A stretch of 64,000 nt of DNA from Prosopocoilus inquinatus (GCA_036172665.1 CM069874.1:50016707-50080706); one strand, 5' to 3'. Numbered from the stretch's first letter, positions 45,036-57,991 are shown. A program made the numbers and translations. Notes: generated from the letters alone by a model not told the origin.

Positions 45036-46262
45036 AAGGTGTTTCAATAAGAGTGCAAGATTTGAATGGCATGCCAAGTTTGATTGTCAGATTGAAAGTG
45101 GATAGATGGGAGTTAGTAAACATGGAACATTACACAATAGAACAACGCCTCCTTATTGTTAAACATGATTATCAAAATGGTGAAAGTTTGATTGCCACCA
45201 TTCGTAAAGTGGGTCCAATATTCGGCCGAAAGAATGTTCCTAATGCATCTACTGTGAAAAGAATAATCGAAAAATTCGTACTGGTTCGGTTTATGATGTG
45301 AAACACATGACACGAGCCGGTAGGGGTCATGCAGAACAAAACATCAAGGCAGTTCGCGATAGTGTGGCCGAAAGTCCAGAGACATCGATTCATCGTCGTG
45401 CCCAAGAATTGGACATTATGACAGCCACTTTTCAGCGTATTCTCACTGAAGACTTGCACCTGCACGCCTACAAAGCCCAACTGACTCAACAACTTCTGCC
45501 AACAGACCATGCACAGCGAAGAGAGTTCGCTAATTGGATCCTTGAGTAACAAGAGAAGTGAATGCCGATTTTGCGGACAAATTTTTTTTAAGTGATGAGG
45601 CCCATTTTCGCCTCGATGGTTTCGTTAATAGGCAAAACTGCCGCATTTGGGTCTCAGAAAATCCATGATTGCTTCATCATCCTCAGAAAGCAATGCATCC
45701 AAAACGTGTCACTGTTTGGTATGCATTGTGGTCTGGAGAAATATTTAGACTGTTTTTCTTTGAAGATGAGGCAGGTAATGCAGTAACGGTGAATGGCGAA
45801 TGATATAATAACGCTATCTTTTATGCCTCAATTGAAAAATATTGCTCTTGACGACATATGGTTTCAGCAGGACGGTGCCACAAGTCAAACCGTTCGTGAA
45901 ACTTTAACTTGCACGAGTTTGCTCCTGATCGTGTCATTTCCCGGTTTGGTGATCAGAATTGGCCACCATGCTCTTGCGATTTGACACCTTTGGACTTCTC
46001 GCTGTGGGGTTATCTGAAGTCATAGGTTTATGCCAACAAGTCCGCAACCACCGAAGCATTGAAAGCCGAAATTAGACGCTCTATCAATGAAATACCGCCA
46101 CATGTATACAATAATGTTACTGCAAATTTTGTCAAAAGAGTACGCATGTGCCAGCAAAGCCATGACGGCCATTTAATTCAATAAATATTTCAATACTTTG
46201 CTACAGAAAACCATGTTTTATTGAACCTTAAAATCTTGCGCTCTTATTGAAACACCCTTCAT
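45036..46262 (+). mobile_element. Tc1/mariner-type transposon, second type
   Basis: TIR GTGTTTCAATAAGAG plus T/C plus GCAAGATTT at 45039-45062 and inverse at 46232-46256, with TA a few bases outside each. About 1.23 kb with a decayed transposase. The TIR differs from that of the element at 42107-43675. Confidence 0.85.
45122..46184 (+). pseudogene. DUF4817/DDE transposase, heavily broken
   Basis: ATG 45122 (MEHYTIEQRLLIVKHDYQNG). The helix-turn-helix continues in a second frame (SPETSIHRRAQELDIMTATF, LTQQLLPTDHAQRREFANWI), then FLSDEAHFRLDGFVN (first Asp, about 45590), KRVTVWYALWSG, and QDGATSQTVRET in another frame (second Asp, about 45870). It continues as WPPCSCDLTPLDFSLWGYLK (third Asp, about 45975) and a C-terminal tail ending HDGHLIQ. 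At least five frameshifts or stops. The element is the same broad family as the upstream transposon but much more degraded, so older. Confidence 0.83.
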
Positions 46263-48300
46263 ATGAAAATTAAAGACAACTTGGTACCAAATAGGACTCC
46301 TAAATCAATGATGAAATTCACTTTCACTAATATAAGTACATGTTTGATTACAACGAATCATAGAATTTCTCACCATCCTGTTCACCTAACGGAATTTTAA
46401 CTAATTTTATCAACCAAAACCAAAACAGAACTTATACGATGACAGACAAAAGTATCTATGTACTAATAGAGAAAAGAAGGGGGCAGAACCGAATGCCGAG
46501 GTACAATCGGACACCTTAATAAATTAATTTTGGAACGAAAGAAGATATAAAATTCAGACAAAGAGCAAATCAAGGTAGAGTAGGGGACAATAAAATCCAG
46601 GAAAGCATGTGACAGATCATTCTTATTTTGAGACAATTTGGTAAGGTAGGTTTGTTTTGAGGCAATTATGTTGCTGGCAAAGCGTGAGGCAAATGTTAAA
46701 TTTCACGAACATTTAATACTTAACAACTTATTATTAAAATGTGACGTGCCCGCATTTTATTATTGTCTGCTACCACACGTACGGCGGAAACATTTAGAAC
46801 GATTTTTTAAATCAGTAACCCTTTTCTCGTAAAACGCAACCCAACAACCCAAGAACAAAAATTTATAAAAACTTATGGGAATTAAAATTTTGTCTAATTT
46901 ATTGATTCAACGATTACAAATTATGATTCAGTTTAAAAATATACCATTTTTAGCTACACCAAAAATAGCTCACTGGATCTGTTCTACTTATATTTGGTTG
47001 TGGAACATACACAAACTATTGGTGCAAAAAAAATTCCCATATGGTGCGAACTTTTAGACAATCACTGTATATTTCTGAAGTCAAATTTAAATAGCACAGA
47101 CAGCGACATCTTACGATCGCTTTTTTTCACTGCAATCAAAACTATTTGAAATAAATTTTTTTGTCAAATTTAAAATCAAATGGAAAATCAGATGGTGTAA
47201 AGCAGCTATTACAAAGGTAGAGGACAAGTCCCCAAAAAAAAAAAGCAAATATTTCATTAGTATTAATGTCAATCATGCAATGTCATGAAATAAATAGTCA
47301 ATTACGGAATAGCAGTATTTAAAGATAACAATTTTTTTCAAGTCCCGTTTAAATTGAATTATATTAATAGTTCTGAATCTCATTGGTATCAGGCATTCAC
47401 GATCTTTTAACTTTCTAGTAGGCTACGTTTTTTTTAGGTTACGCGCATGTTATTTGGCATTGTCAAAAATTATGAAGCTTCCTATTTATTAATAATGAAT
47501 GTGTTCATGACTTGGTAGAATACTTATCACGGTCGGTGGCAATGGTAAGGATAAAGAAAATTAAATCATTCATAGCATTTGCATGTGGGAACTCAGATCT
47601 TCACAAACAATAATCGTGAATGAAACTCTAATTTTCTGACTTCATATTTTTTAGTGATACCAACAAAAATGCCACCCTAGCATGGCCTACTATGAAAGTC
47701 AAAAGGTCACGAACGAACAATAGCTTATTGTATCGTGATTTAATTTTTACGTGAAACATAACTGTTCATATTACTACGGAAACTAATTCCAATTTTTCAA
47801 AATATCGTTAGATGATCGTCGTCATTAGGGTTTCTAAATGTCAAATAAAATTTGTCTATTTTAATTTGGAATATCTATTAGGCGAAGAAAGTCAAAACTT
47901 CAAAACTTGTTGTTTTCCTTATGTTTTAGGTTTACTTATTTCAAAGAATCGTTATTACTTTACAGTATAAGTATACCGAAATCACTAAAAACAGAATAGA
48001 TTTATGATGGCTGCTCTAATTTAAAAAGGACAATTTCATTTTGTACATTGTATTTTACAAATTGTAAACGTTCCTGCGGATTCTCAGAATCTTACGTTTC
48101 GTACGTAACAGCAAATGCTTTATGTTAAAATAAATTCGCGATATAGCACAATACCTTTATACTTTGGGACTGTTTTTGAAACTGGTTGGGTTAAGCTGTG
48201 GAATCTCGGAAGTTATTAAAACCTAAGGGGTTTATAAATCAATGATATTAGTTACAACATAGAGCAGTGTTTCTTAAATATACAACTAGGGCTATTCCAA
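46263..48300. other. non-coding; one MITE end at 47101-47127
   Basis: AT-rich, without recognisable genes. At 47101-47127 CAGCGACATCTTACGATCGC is an inverted end of the AAAAAGCGATCG MITE family. Confidence 0.45.
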
Positions 48301-48301
48301 T

Positions 48302-49550
48302 GTCACTTACGCGACAATCGTAGCGTGTTTTTTGAGTTTTAACATTTAATATGTTTTAACTCTTTTAAAAGTGTCTTTGCTTGAAGACGTTAAAGAACGG
48401 TTTAATAAATAGTAAAAGTTTAAAGTGACATTTACTTTATTTTAAAATTAAAATTTTACTAAATCTAGTAACTCTTAATTTTTAATTCACCGTCACTTAC
48501 GCGACAGCTGTGCAACGTAACTTAAGGAACTTTTTTAAAAACTACTATTTATTCTAAAATTATGCAATTGTTTAAAAAAACGTATGATATATTTGGAAGT
48601 ACAAAATTACTGGATTAATGATAATAAACAAGTTTAGAATAAATAGATATATTTTTACTAATGAAATAAATCGAAAAATTTCAAGTCACTTACACAACAC
48701 AGATTTGTCACTTACGCGGCATCCCGAAACCAAAGAAAGAAAACATATTCCTAAGGATAGGATTTGAATAAGTACACGCCATCGTTTCAGTAGCGCTGTA
48801 AAAATGTATCGAACAGGCACATTGTGTAATGGGATGGTGAAAATAATTTACGGCGTTCTTACACTATGATGCAATTTTGCAGGAATTGCCATGTATCAAT
48901 TCTGAATAGTGGTTTTCATTTTCATTTATGTACCAATGGGTGCATAAAACAGTAGACAATTTTAACCGCAATTCTGTAATGTTACTTGATTGTCACAAAT
49001 ATTTGTCAAAAACAAATGTAGTGATACTTGTTTTAAATCGATTGTTCAAAACTAAAATTATGCAAAATTTCCCTAGGAAGCGTTTACTTTTATTTGTATC
49101 CGATGTTACCTCATTGTGGGTGATCTTACGATGTGGTGGAATTCTCGAGGTACATTTTTGCTGATGAGGAACCAATTAGGCCCGAAATAAAAGAAATAAC
49201 TTTACACAAGAAGCTTGTGAACCCCATTCCAATCTAGCCGACTTGCAGGAAGCTTTAAAATATGCAATAACACGCTAATTGTGTTCGTATTGCCTGCTTT
49301 GCGCGCGATAAGTTATGAGACAACACTATATTTGTTATTCACTATTTTTTATACAGTTCAAGGTTAAAACTACGGCAGCGCGATGTTGTAAAATGCAAAC
49401 GTCATTCAGTACTCGCCTGATTTGTCGCGTAAGTGATGCTAATTAGCACAAAGTAACACAAACTTTTAAAAAAATTATAGATTTTTAAGTGATGATTAGT
49501 TTTCTAAAATGAGATATGCAAATAAATAAGTTTCTGTCACTTACACGGAG
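48302..49550. repeat. cluster of GTCACTTACGCGAC motifs
   Basis: Six copies of GTCACTTACGCGAC or close variants: 48302-48316, 48492-48505, 48685-48698, 48707-48720, inverted at 49424-49436, and 49535-49548. They are spaced irregularly through AT-rich non-coding DNA. This may be a TIR element with repeated internal motif, but I could not define ends. Confidence 0.45.
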
Positions 49551-50720
49551 GGTAAGAAATTGGAGACTTTGTAAACTTTTTTCTTGTACTGACTAATTTT
49601 CATTATTTCAATACTTATCATAAAAAACAAGCAATACTTGTCTTAATGAGAAGCCAATCTTAGTTTTGTCTTTATTTTTTATCTGAATGGATGACAATTA
49701 GTTTCCTCGTTACTTTTTAATGGCTACAATTCTATCCATTAATCTGACATCTTATTAAACAGAGGTTAACGAAGCATTACCTCGTACTCGAGCTTTGTGA
49801 AACAGTTAACGGAGAATTTTTAGACTATTTAACGGCTGATTACAGAACGAACCATTTAGTAATCAATGTTAATTTAAACATCGTTAAATGCATTTTTTTC
49901 CTATTTAACCATCTGTTACATAGTTGATTGTAACTTAAATATTAATCAAGGCTCTGTGAAACCGGTTGTAAATATACAATTACCGCTTTACTTCTTCAAC
50001 AAAACTGAAAATATAAAAAGTCTTTTTTGGAAAATATTTATGACACAGAAAATTTTGTCTGAGTACCACAAATTTTGAAAGGCCTCTCGGATCCTACTAA
50101 AGTTTTGTATAATATGTCCAACAATTTGAAATTATATAATATGTCCATCAACTTGAAATTATAACATTTTCTTAATGTATGTACGTAAACGTTAAAATTG
50201 TTCACCGGATCTCTCCTGTACACCTACACTTGATTAGGTGACAAATATGAACAAATAATTGGCGCAAAAAGTTTTCTTTTCAAACAGGTAACAAAGTTAT
50301 CGGGTGTTCTGTCAAGGTAGTAAATTCTATAAACCTTTTTTCAGTGCTAATCTTTTACTAACATTCATTAGCTTCATCAGAGCGTTCTGTAACAATGAAT
50401 AATTAACAGTAAAATAATTTGAGGTTACCACAAGTTCTTTTCTCTAACTTACGAATTGGTTTGTAAATTAAATTAACACATATCAATAAAATTGCACAAC
50501 AACAATAGCCTTCACATTACACGGTAGTTATTTTTAAACCATGAAAAGGATGTAGTAAAACAAACTAATACAATTAAAATATTTTCAAATTGATCAAAAG
50601 AAAAGTAAGTTAAAATTTTCAATTGAGGATATAATTTTTAACTATTTACAGTCATGTTTAAATTTGAGAATGTTGACATTTAAAACGTCTTGCATATTTT
50701 TATTTGTTTACCGCAGAGTT
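49551..50720. other. non-coding stretch
   Basis: No gene. GGCTCTGTGAAACCGGTT-like and GAGCTTTGTGAAACAGTT sequences (49788, 49950) form a loose direct repeat. Confidence 0.4.
50106..50160. repeat. short tandem duplication, about 27 bp twice
   Basis: TATAATATGTCCA followed by A/T-rich TTGAAAT is repeated with small differences. Confidence 0.6.
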
Positions 50721-50739
50721 TGGTAATTCCTGGTAAAAA

Positions 50740-51060
50740 AGTAATTGGCAATTACAATTGCTTTTTTTTAATGTAATCTGTAATTGTACTTAAGTACTTC
50801 TTTTCTTAAAGTAATTTGTAATTGTAATTGCAACAAAATTGATGGAGGAATTGTAATTTGTAATTATATTATTTAAATTATCTACTTACAATTGCTTCTT
50901 ATAAGTACAATTACTTTTTAAATTACAATTACATTTATAAGTGCAATTACTTTTTCAATTACAATTACTCTTTCAATTACAATTACTCTTTCAATTACAA
51001 TTACTCTTTCGATTACAATTACCCTTTCGATTACAATTTTTTGTTTTTCTAATTACAATT
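50740..51060. repeat. AATTACAATTAC-rich repeat with 18-bp minisatellite
   Basis: The unit AATTACAATTACTCTTTC (18 bp) is repeated about five times at 50945-51040, with changes toward the end. The surrounding 200 bp is full of GTAATTGTAATT-type motifs in both orientations. A frame that reads QLLFQL repeats across it is an artefact of the period. Confidence 0.75.
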
Positions 51061-51082
51061 GCTTTTAAATACGTGTTTACTA

Positions 51083-52971
51083 TACAGGGTGATTCACGGA
51101 ACCCGTTTGTTAAAAGTTTACGGATTTTCCCTTTGAATTCTTATTTCATATTTTGTAGTTATAAGTTAGCCATAATGGTCTATTAAAGTATAATATTTCC
51201 ATCTTTCGGGCACTTCCGCTTGTACCGGAAGTTGCTGTAAACTATCTTATTTTAAATCGAATACCCCATTTTTTTATTCCACTTTTGAATTCCTCGTTAA
51301 ACTCTAAAATTATTTTATTCAACATATGATACAAGAAAAATTAGCCGTTTCAGAGATATTTCCATTTTTTTCTCATTTTTTATATTATTGCTTTCTATTT
51401 TTTCATTTTTTTTTAAACTTGCAGTTCCTTGCTTATGACACTACCATTTTTGTGCAATAAAAGCTATGATGTTAATTTTTGGCCTATAGTAGACTACAGT
51501 AACATGCTTTGAGATTATGTCCAGTTTTGAACTGAATTGTCTACAAGATGGTTAAAAAGTAATTTCTATTCAAAGTGTTTTTTTTAATAGAACACCCGGT
51601 ATATTTTTATACCATGAGATTCACAATTAAATATTCTTTCGAACAGTATTAGTATTCCCTATACTCATATCTTACCTTTCTCTTTCTATTCATGATTCTG
51701 TCTTTGATTCATCATTTTTTTCATTTTTCGGTTATTCCTGAATAGTGTGCTACGAAACTTTAACAAAGGTTTTTTTTAAATGAATTTGCTATTCTATTTC
51801 AATTTCACTTTAAAAACCGAAAAACAATATTTAAATACCTCTCTAGCTGCTTTATTTGTTATTTACATATGCCGTATGTATGTGAATTCTTGGTACGACC
51901 TTTTACGTATTTACAAAAAGAAATTCATACTTATAAAACAAAATTTTTGAAAATATAATCCAATGTCTAATAATTTTTTGAAAACTAATAAAACAATCAT
52001 CAACAAATCAACATTAGAATTAATACACAAATTGTTAGTTATAATACTTGCTCTAAGTGTCCTCCATTATTTATTAGTAATAAATAGTGAAGGACACTTA
52101 CAGCAACTTTTTGTTGGGTCTAAGTAATAACTTATTTACCTAGACACAACAAATTAAATTATTAACTTCTTTAGTTGCCGATTATTTTTTTCAAATACAT
52201 TTAATATACCTGCATTTGAGTTTTAATTGTCTTGGCTCTCCGCAGCGATTAAATTGTTTTTTTTTTAATTTCTACTGGACGGATGATTTCAAAAATTTAA
52301 ATTTCTTTAGTTTTCATAGCCATATTTAAAAATAATATCAAAAAATGGAAAAAATTGACGTTCTAAAAGAAAAATCATCGATAGCGAGTGAAATATATGA
52401 GATAGGTATAGGGAATGCTAATACAGGACAAAAAAACAATTAATCCTGAGTCACGCGGTATAAAAATAAACTGGGTATTCCATTAAACAAAATTGACTTT
52501 TCGACGGTTGAAATCAGTTACTTTTAACCACCCCATAGACAATTAACTTTAAAACTAGACATGATCTCAGAGCATGTTACTGTAGTCTATTACAGGCCAA
52601 AATTTAACATCATGGCTTTTGTTACACAAAGATGGCAGTGTCATAAGCAACGTACTGCAAGTTTGAAAAAAAATTAAAAAATGGAAATATCTCTGAAACG
52701 GCTAATTTTTCTTGTATCATACGTTAAATAAAATAATTTTAGAATTCTACGAGGAATTCAAAAACGCAATAAAAAAATTAAAAAATGGGGTATTCTATTT
52801 AAAATAAGAAAGTTGACAGCAACTTCCGGTACAAGTGGAAGTGCCTGAAATTTGGAAATGTTATATTTCAATAGATCATTATCGCTAACTTATAACTGCA
52901 AAATAGGAAATAAAAATTCAAAGGGGAAGTTCGTAAACTTTTAACGAACGGGTTCCGTGAATCACCCTGTA
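51083..52971. mobile_element. foldback-like TIR element with roughly 600-bp arms
   Basis: The left arm begins TACAGGGTGATTCACGGAAC (51083) and the right arm is its inverse ending at 52971, each preceded or followed by TA. Similarity continues inward with moderate divergence to about 51720 and 52380 (shared blocks include ACTTCCG..TACCGGAAGT, CATGCTTTGAGATTATGTC and TATTCCCTATAC). The central roughly 650 bp is AT-rich, with a small inner palindrome around TAAGTGTCCT (52050-52100). No transposase was recognised. Likely a Tc1/mariner-superfamily derivative. Confidence 0.8.
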
Positions 52972-53046
52972 TACGCGTGGTCTAAAATCGAAATAATTCC
53001 TGAAGGAACTTGCGTAAACCCCCGGAATCCAAAAATCATATCCTAG

Positions 53047-53154
53047 ATATTTGTTTTATCATTATTTGAAAAAAGCACTTTTTCCCTTTTTGTGCGTAAA
53101 ATATTTGTTTTATCATTATTTGAAGAAAGCACTTTTTCCCTTTTTGTGCGTAAA
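53047..53154. repeat. 54-bp exact-period tandem duplication
   Basis: Units 53047-53100 and 53101-53154 differ by a single base (A to G). A very recent duplication. Confidence 0.93.
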
Positions 53155-53506
53155 ATAAGTTACCTGCTGTTGTTTATTTGTATTACTATCATTTATAATA
53201 TAGTGTATTCAATTGATAATAATCTCAATGCAATTTTGCAACGTAAATTATTTAGTTTTGACTTCGAAAGTGTAATAATTTATAAAAATACACGGTGTCC
53301 CGTAACAACAAAAGAACTTCGTTAATTGAATACGAATATTCTTTGTTACAACATATGATGATGTAACTTAACCATAACCTCTTAAACGAAAAACACGAAA
53401 CGTTTTAAATGATTAAATTAAGGAGTAGAAACAGGACAAATTGTGCATACAAAAAAAAAATTGCAAAATTATGAAATTTTAAACAGTATACTTTTCTTTT
53501 TTGTTA

Positions 53507-53832
53507 TACAGGGTGTTCGTTTACTGTGTGCAAATAAAACAAACCTCAGTATAAGTATAGAAAATGCTACCTTCTGTGGATATTTTTTGGTGGCTACCGT
53601 ATCAAATTTTGGATGAACCACTTGTTTGGAACTGCTGAAACGTGCGAGAAAAAAATATTTAGGCCAATGACGCCTTCTTCTCGGTATGAACACGCCCACC
53701 GATAACGCACTCGATATTCAACGCAGCGTTTTTAATTCACAATTTGTTAACAACATATAAGTTCAATCGTTACCATTAATGGTGATATATTACAGGTTTA
53801 ACTATTTGCACACAGTAAAAGAACATCCTGTA
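53507..53832. repeat. TACAGG..GTTC MITE, compact copy
   Basis: TIR TACAGGGTGTTCGTTTACTG at 53507 and inverse ending 53832 (TACAGGATGTTC variant), flanked by TA. About 326 bp. An inverted, interrupted relative lies at 38605-39520. Confidence 0.75.
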
Positions 53833-54602
53833 TAAAAAAATAATAATTAATTGCATCCGTACTACACTGCAGGACTATCCCAATTTTCTTTCCTCTAAAA
53901 TTTTCTTTGCTAATATAACTCCCACCTTTTTTCTTATTTCTTCATTTCTTTTATTCTCAATTATTCCGACACTCGGTACTCTCCTGTGATATGCCATTGC
54001 GCCAGCTTGTAATGTTTTTTTTTTCTTTTTAACACCGGAAAATACTTGAATACTGTGAACAGCTACTTTTGCTGCTTTATCTTTTTCTAATTTGTTTGTG
54101 TGATAAATTTTTCTTCTAAATTGCAAAGAATATATATTTGTTGTATTCTACTATTTACAGTCAAAGCTCCTTAACTCGAAGTCTTATAACTCGAATGTTT
54201 CTATAACTCGAAGTCGCTTGCTGTCCACTGCGGTTGCATAGCGTTTCGCATTGATTTTTCGCCCTTTATTTCGAATTTCTCTAACTCGAAAATTTCTATA
54301 ATTCGAAATAAATTTGACTGACAAAGGACTCACAAAGCTCCATAATTCCAATTTTTACGACAAATCCCCACCTTTTTATCATCAATTTACATTTTGAGCG
54401 ATGGTGTTTCTGGGAATTTGGTCTTATTTTCTTTACTAACATATAAATTTCCATCATCTTAAATCCAACAAAAGCTTGAATTAAAAAAAAAAGTCGAAAA
54501 TGGTGTCAAAAAGAAAAATATTGCTGAGGAATACAAAAAAAACAGCAAGTACAATATCCACGTTTATTATATTAAATTTTGATGTCTGTATACTATTGTT
54601 TA

Positions 54603-55570
54603 TACAGGGTTAGTTAAAAGTATGGAGACGGCGACTTATTGTCATTAATATTCATTTTACGAAATTATGTTCAATACAAAAGTTTGTTATGAAATTATTA
54701 ACATATTTTGTATTTTTTTACATATTTTATTAAAAACTAAAAAAGAAACATACAGGGTTAGTTAAAAGTATGGAGACGCAGGACTTATTGTATTAATATT
54801 CATTTTAGGAAATTATGTTCAATACAAAAGTTTGTTATGAAATTATTATCTACATTTGAGGATACTTGAATTTTTTTTTCTTCAATTGTTTTTAAGTTAC
54901 GTAGTCATCGATATTTGTTTGAAATGACAACCTATATTTCTGATTATTGATTTCGATAGTTCATTCTATTCTCTTTTCAACGGTATACAATGTTCAGTAT
55001 GTTACATTTGAAAAAAAATGAGAAAAAGTGCCTTAAAGTTCAAATATTAAAGATCCATTAAATTAGCAGAATTATTTAACACGGTAACTAGACTCATTTA
55101 TTTGCAATAAACTTATCAGTCACAATCTTATCATTAAAAACAAATTAATAACTAACTAAATTAAAGTAAGTGTTCAAATTGTTCTCCATTTCTAATTTGA
55201 CAATGACCCAATCGAATAAAATTATATTTGAACTTTAAGGCACTTTTTCTCAATTTTTTTCAAATGTAACATACTGAACATTGTATACCGTTGAAAAGAG
55301 AATAGAATGAACTATTGAAATCAATAATCAGAACTATAGGTTGTCATTTCAAACAAATATCGATGACTTCGTAACTTAAAAACAATTGAAGAAAAAAAAA
55401 TTCAAGTATCCTCAAATGTAGATAATAATTTCATAACAAACTTTTGTATTGAACATAATTTCCTAAAATGAATATTAATACAATAAGTCCTGCGTCTCCA
55501 TACTTTTAACTAACCCTGTATGTTTCTTTTTTAGTTTTTAATAAAATATGTAAAAAAATACAAAATATGT
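54603..55570. mobile_element. outer fold-back element, truncated right arm
   Basis: The left arm begins TACAGGGTTAGTTAAAAGTA at 54603 and runs to 54750. The inverse of its inner 49 bp (54702-54750) appears directly after the inner element at 55521-55570, but the rest of the right arm, including its terminal TIR, is missing. The inner element therefore inserted at the loop of an existing palindrome, or the pair arose together. Confidence 0.65.
54751..55520. mobile_element. inner fold-back element with roughly 290-bp arms
   Basis: TIR TACAGGGTTAGTTAAAAGTA at 54751 and inverse ending 55520. Arms are close to identical for about 290 bp (to about 55045 and from about 55230). A 185-bp loop. It shares its first 100 bp with the outer element's left arm, so both belong to one family. 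Confidence 0.8.
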
Positions 55571-55672
55571 ATGAACATGTATGGTATGTACTCATGTCCT
55601 TTAACTCGAGTATTCTATAACTCGAACTTAATCTCAGGTCCCTTGGCGGTTCGAGTTATGGAGCTTCGACTG

Positions 55673-57990
55673 TAGTTGTTCTTCTATGTTCCCCTTAATG
55701 TCAACTCCTGACCCTAAGTACTTATAAGTGTTAACCTGATCTACATTTTCATTTTCCACTGTTACGTTAATGATCTATATTTTGGTTGATCTTTTCCATA
55801 CAATTTGTTTTCTCTTTTTTTAAAGGAAGTGTATTTCTATATTTTAATATTTTTCTGTAGACTAAGTTCCGAATTCATGACTACTAATTCACTACTACGT
55901 CGTCCGCAAAAATATATGCGTCTAAATAGAATGGTAGTACAATTTTTCTGTCTTACTTATTCAGTAATAATAAACTCTTCTGATCTATTGTACACTTGTT
56001 CGTGCTTGACTGCTAGTCTCTGTGTGCTCGCATACTTTTAATAGCTTAATCAAGATAATAATTAATATTTACAAAAAAAATTAAGAAGATAATCAAATAC
56101 TGTACTTCTTTCACGAGAAGAAGATATTAAATATTAAATGAACGATTGCTGCAAGTTAAGCTTTTAATGTTTATAGTAGAAGTACTTAAAATTTGAATTA
56201 GAACGAAACAAAAGAGGGTTAAGAGTAATAAAAAAATAGTTAAAAGGAAGGCACAGAGAATGACTACAAGGAAAAATAAAATGGAAACTAAAAGATGAAA
56301 AAAAAAGTTAAATAAAATAGGTGACGCATTCAATAAAAACTAAAAAAACCAAATAAAATCAAGCACCTAATCAGTGAACTTAAAGCCTATTACTATTACA
56401 ATGTAATGGAAAAATCGCTTCCCGTTTACATCTTCTATGCCTCCCCTTCATTCACCTGGATTAATTTGTGTCTCCTCATGAGTACAAGGTGAAGCATTAA
56501 TATGGCAAATTTTTATATTCATTGTGATATGAAATAAGCAAGAAAGTTACTTATAAAAATTGTAGCCTTGTTGAAAAAAATAATCAAAGGTTTCGGATTG
56601 GGACAAAACAAGTTTGATTGCTTTGCTGAAACTTCTAATGTTGAATCACATTCTAACATTTTAAATAATATAAAAGGAGTATAAATTTCATCAACTTATA
56701 CCTTTTTAAATTAACATATTCTCTACTTATTTGTCTTCAGTTTCAGTTTCTCAATCGAACTCACACATCCAACTGACTTATTTATTTATTTGCATTCTCA
56801 TAGTACGAAGCCCAAATTCTTGTTGATTCTTGCACAAACTTGCTGCATATATTTTCCCACATGCTATTTCACTTTTTCCTTATGTGGTTTTCCCCAAAAA
56901 CTTAAATCACTATTAAAAAATTAATTCGCAAAAAAATAAAACAAAAAGGGCATTATGATCTGTGACCTATTTTCTCTGTGCAAAAAAAAAATCAGTATAA
57001 AACTGAAACTGCAATTTATTTTGCAGTTACGGGGAAAGTTGCACAACAAAATGTGAAATTTAATTCATGACACCAATTTCGAAAATAACTCATGAGCAGT
57101 ACAAAATTTATAGCAACTACTTCATATTTTTTTATATCGCGTTAATGAAACTTAAAGTTAAATAAAAGCACTTGATGTTTTACAATAACTTCATTTGTTA
57201 TTTAATTACAGGCTTGTTTCACTTTCACCCAAATTTTGTCATATATACCCCATTTGACCGAATACCCGATAACGTTATTTATTGCTACGATTCCTAATGG
57301 TTGCTACTTATATATTATATATTTTCTTTTTAAATCAATAAAAAATTTTTCCCCATACAGACAAACTTTTTGTCGGACATTATGTAATTTGCATAATAAA
57401 TGGGCTATTGCTATGGTTACGTAGTACGTGGGCCAATGAATACAGCATACATTAATTTCTACATCCATGCGAACTTATTCCAACGGAAAGCTGACTTATT
57501 CCAACCAATAGAGGAGCTTTGAACTAAGTGCGCCAAATCTTATTTACCTAACCCTGTATTTTAATGTTGTCTGCTTTTTTGGCAATTTTATATGTATGTT
57601 TATTTGTGTGATTTTTGTCAATTCTCGATTTTTGTATTATTAAAATGGTTAGAACTTATAAGTACTACTCTTCAGTTTTTGATTACTTTACCGAATTCTA
57701 GGATGGAAAAATATAGTATAAACTTTTACTTAATAAAAGAAAATGTTAAACATTTGAAGGTTGAGAAAAAAAGAAATCGCAACACATTCGTTGCCCAGTA
57801 TGCTTGAAAGAAAAACAGGAAATGTTTGGTAACCATGATGCACTTAACAGAGACACAACGTGTCAGTATTAAACAATTTCATTTAAATTTTAAGAACATT
57901 GAGAAATTTGAAATGTGACCAAAGACCAAAATAAAATACAGAGGTTGATTATGCATGTGTTAGAAAAAAAACTTCAAATGATAATCAACA
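55673..57990. other. long non-coding stretch
   Basis: AT-rich. Open frames at 55805-56041, 56127-56333, 57236-57424 and 57592-57807 are low-complexity and lack family features. CCTAACCCTGTA at about 57548 looks like an isolated end of a TACAGGGTTA-type element. Confidence 0.4.
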
Positions 57991-57991
57991 T

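Larger units (their letters stand above)
54158..55672. mobile_element. pogo/Tigger-type element interrupted by nested palindromes
   Basis: Ends CAGTCAAAGCTCC (54158) and inverse CAGTCGAAGCTCC (ending 55672) flanked by TA, followed inward by TAACTCGAA repeats. This is the typical pogo/Tigger terminus. The rest is mostly filled with two nested fold-back elements (54603-55570). No transposase remains. Confidence 0.82.

Noticed and set aside
50941..51186. Protein made of QLLFQL repeats
   Set aside because: Translation of an 18-bp minisatellite whose period is a multiple of three.
53469..53699. Conserved protein shared with 39289-39552
   Set aside because: The similarity is due to both being parts of one non-coding TIR repeat family; frames are not preserved between copies over their full length.
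55805..57807. Several 60-80-codon frames as membrane or secreted proteins
   Set aside because: Phe/Leu/Ile/Tyr-rich low-complexity translation of AT-rich DNA; no homologous blocks or splice context.
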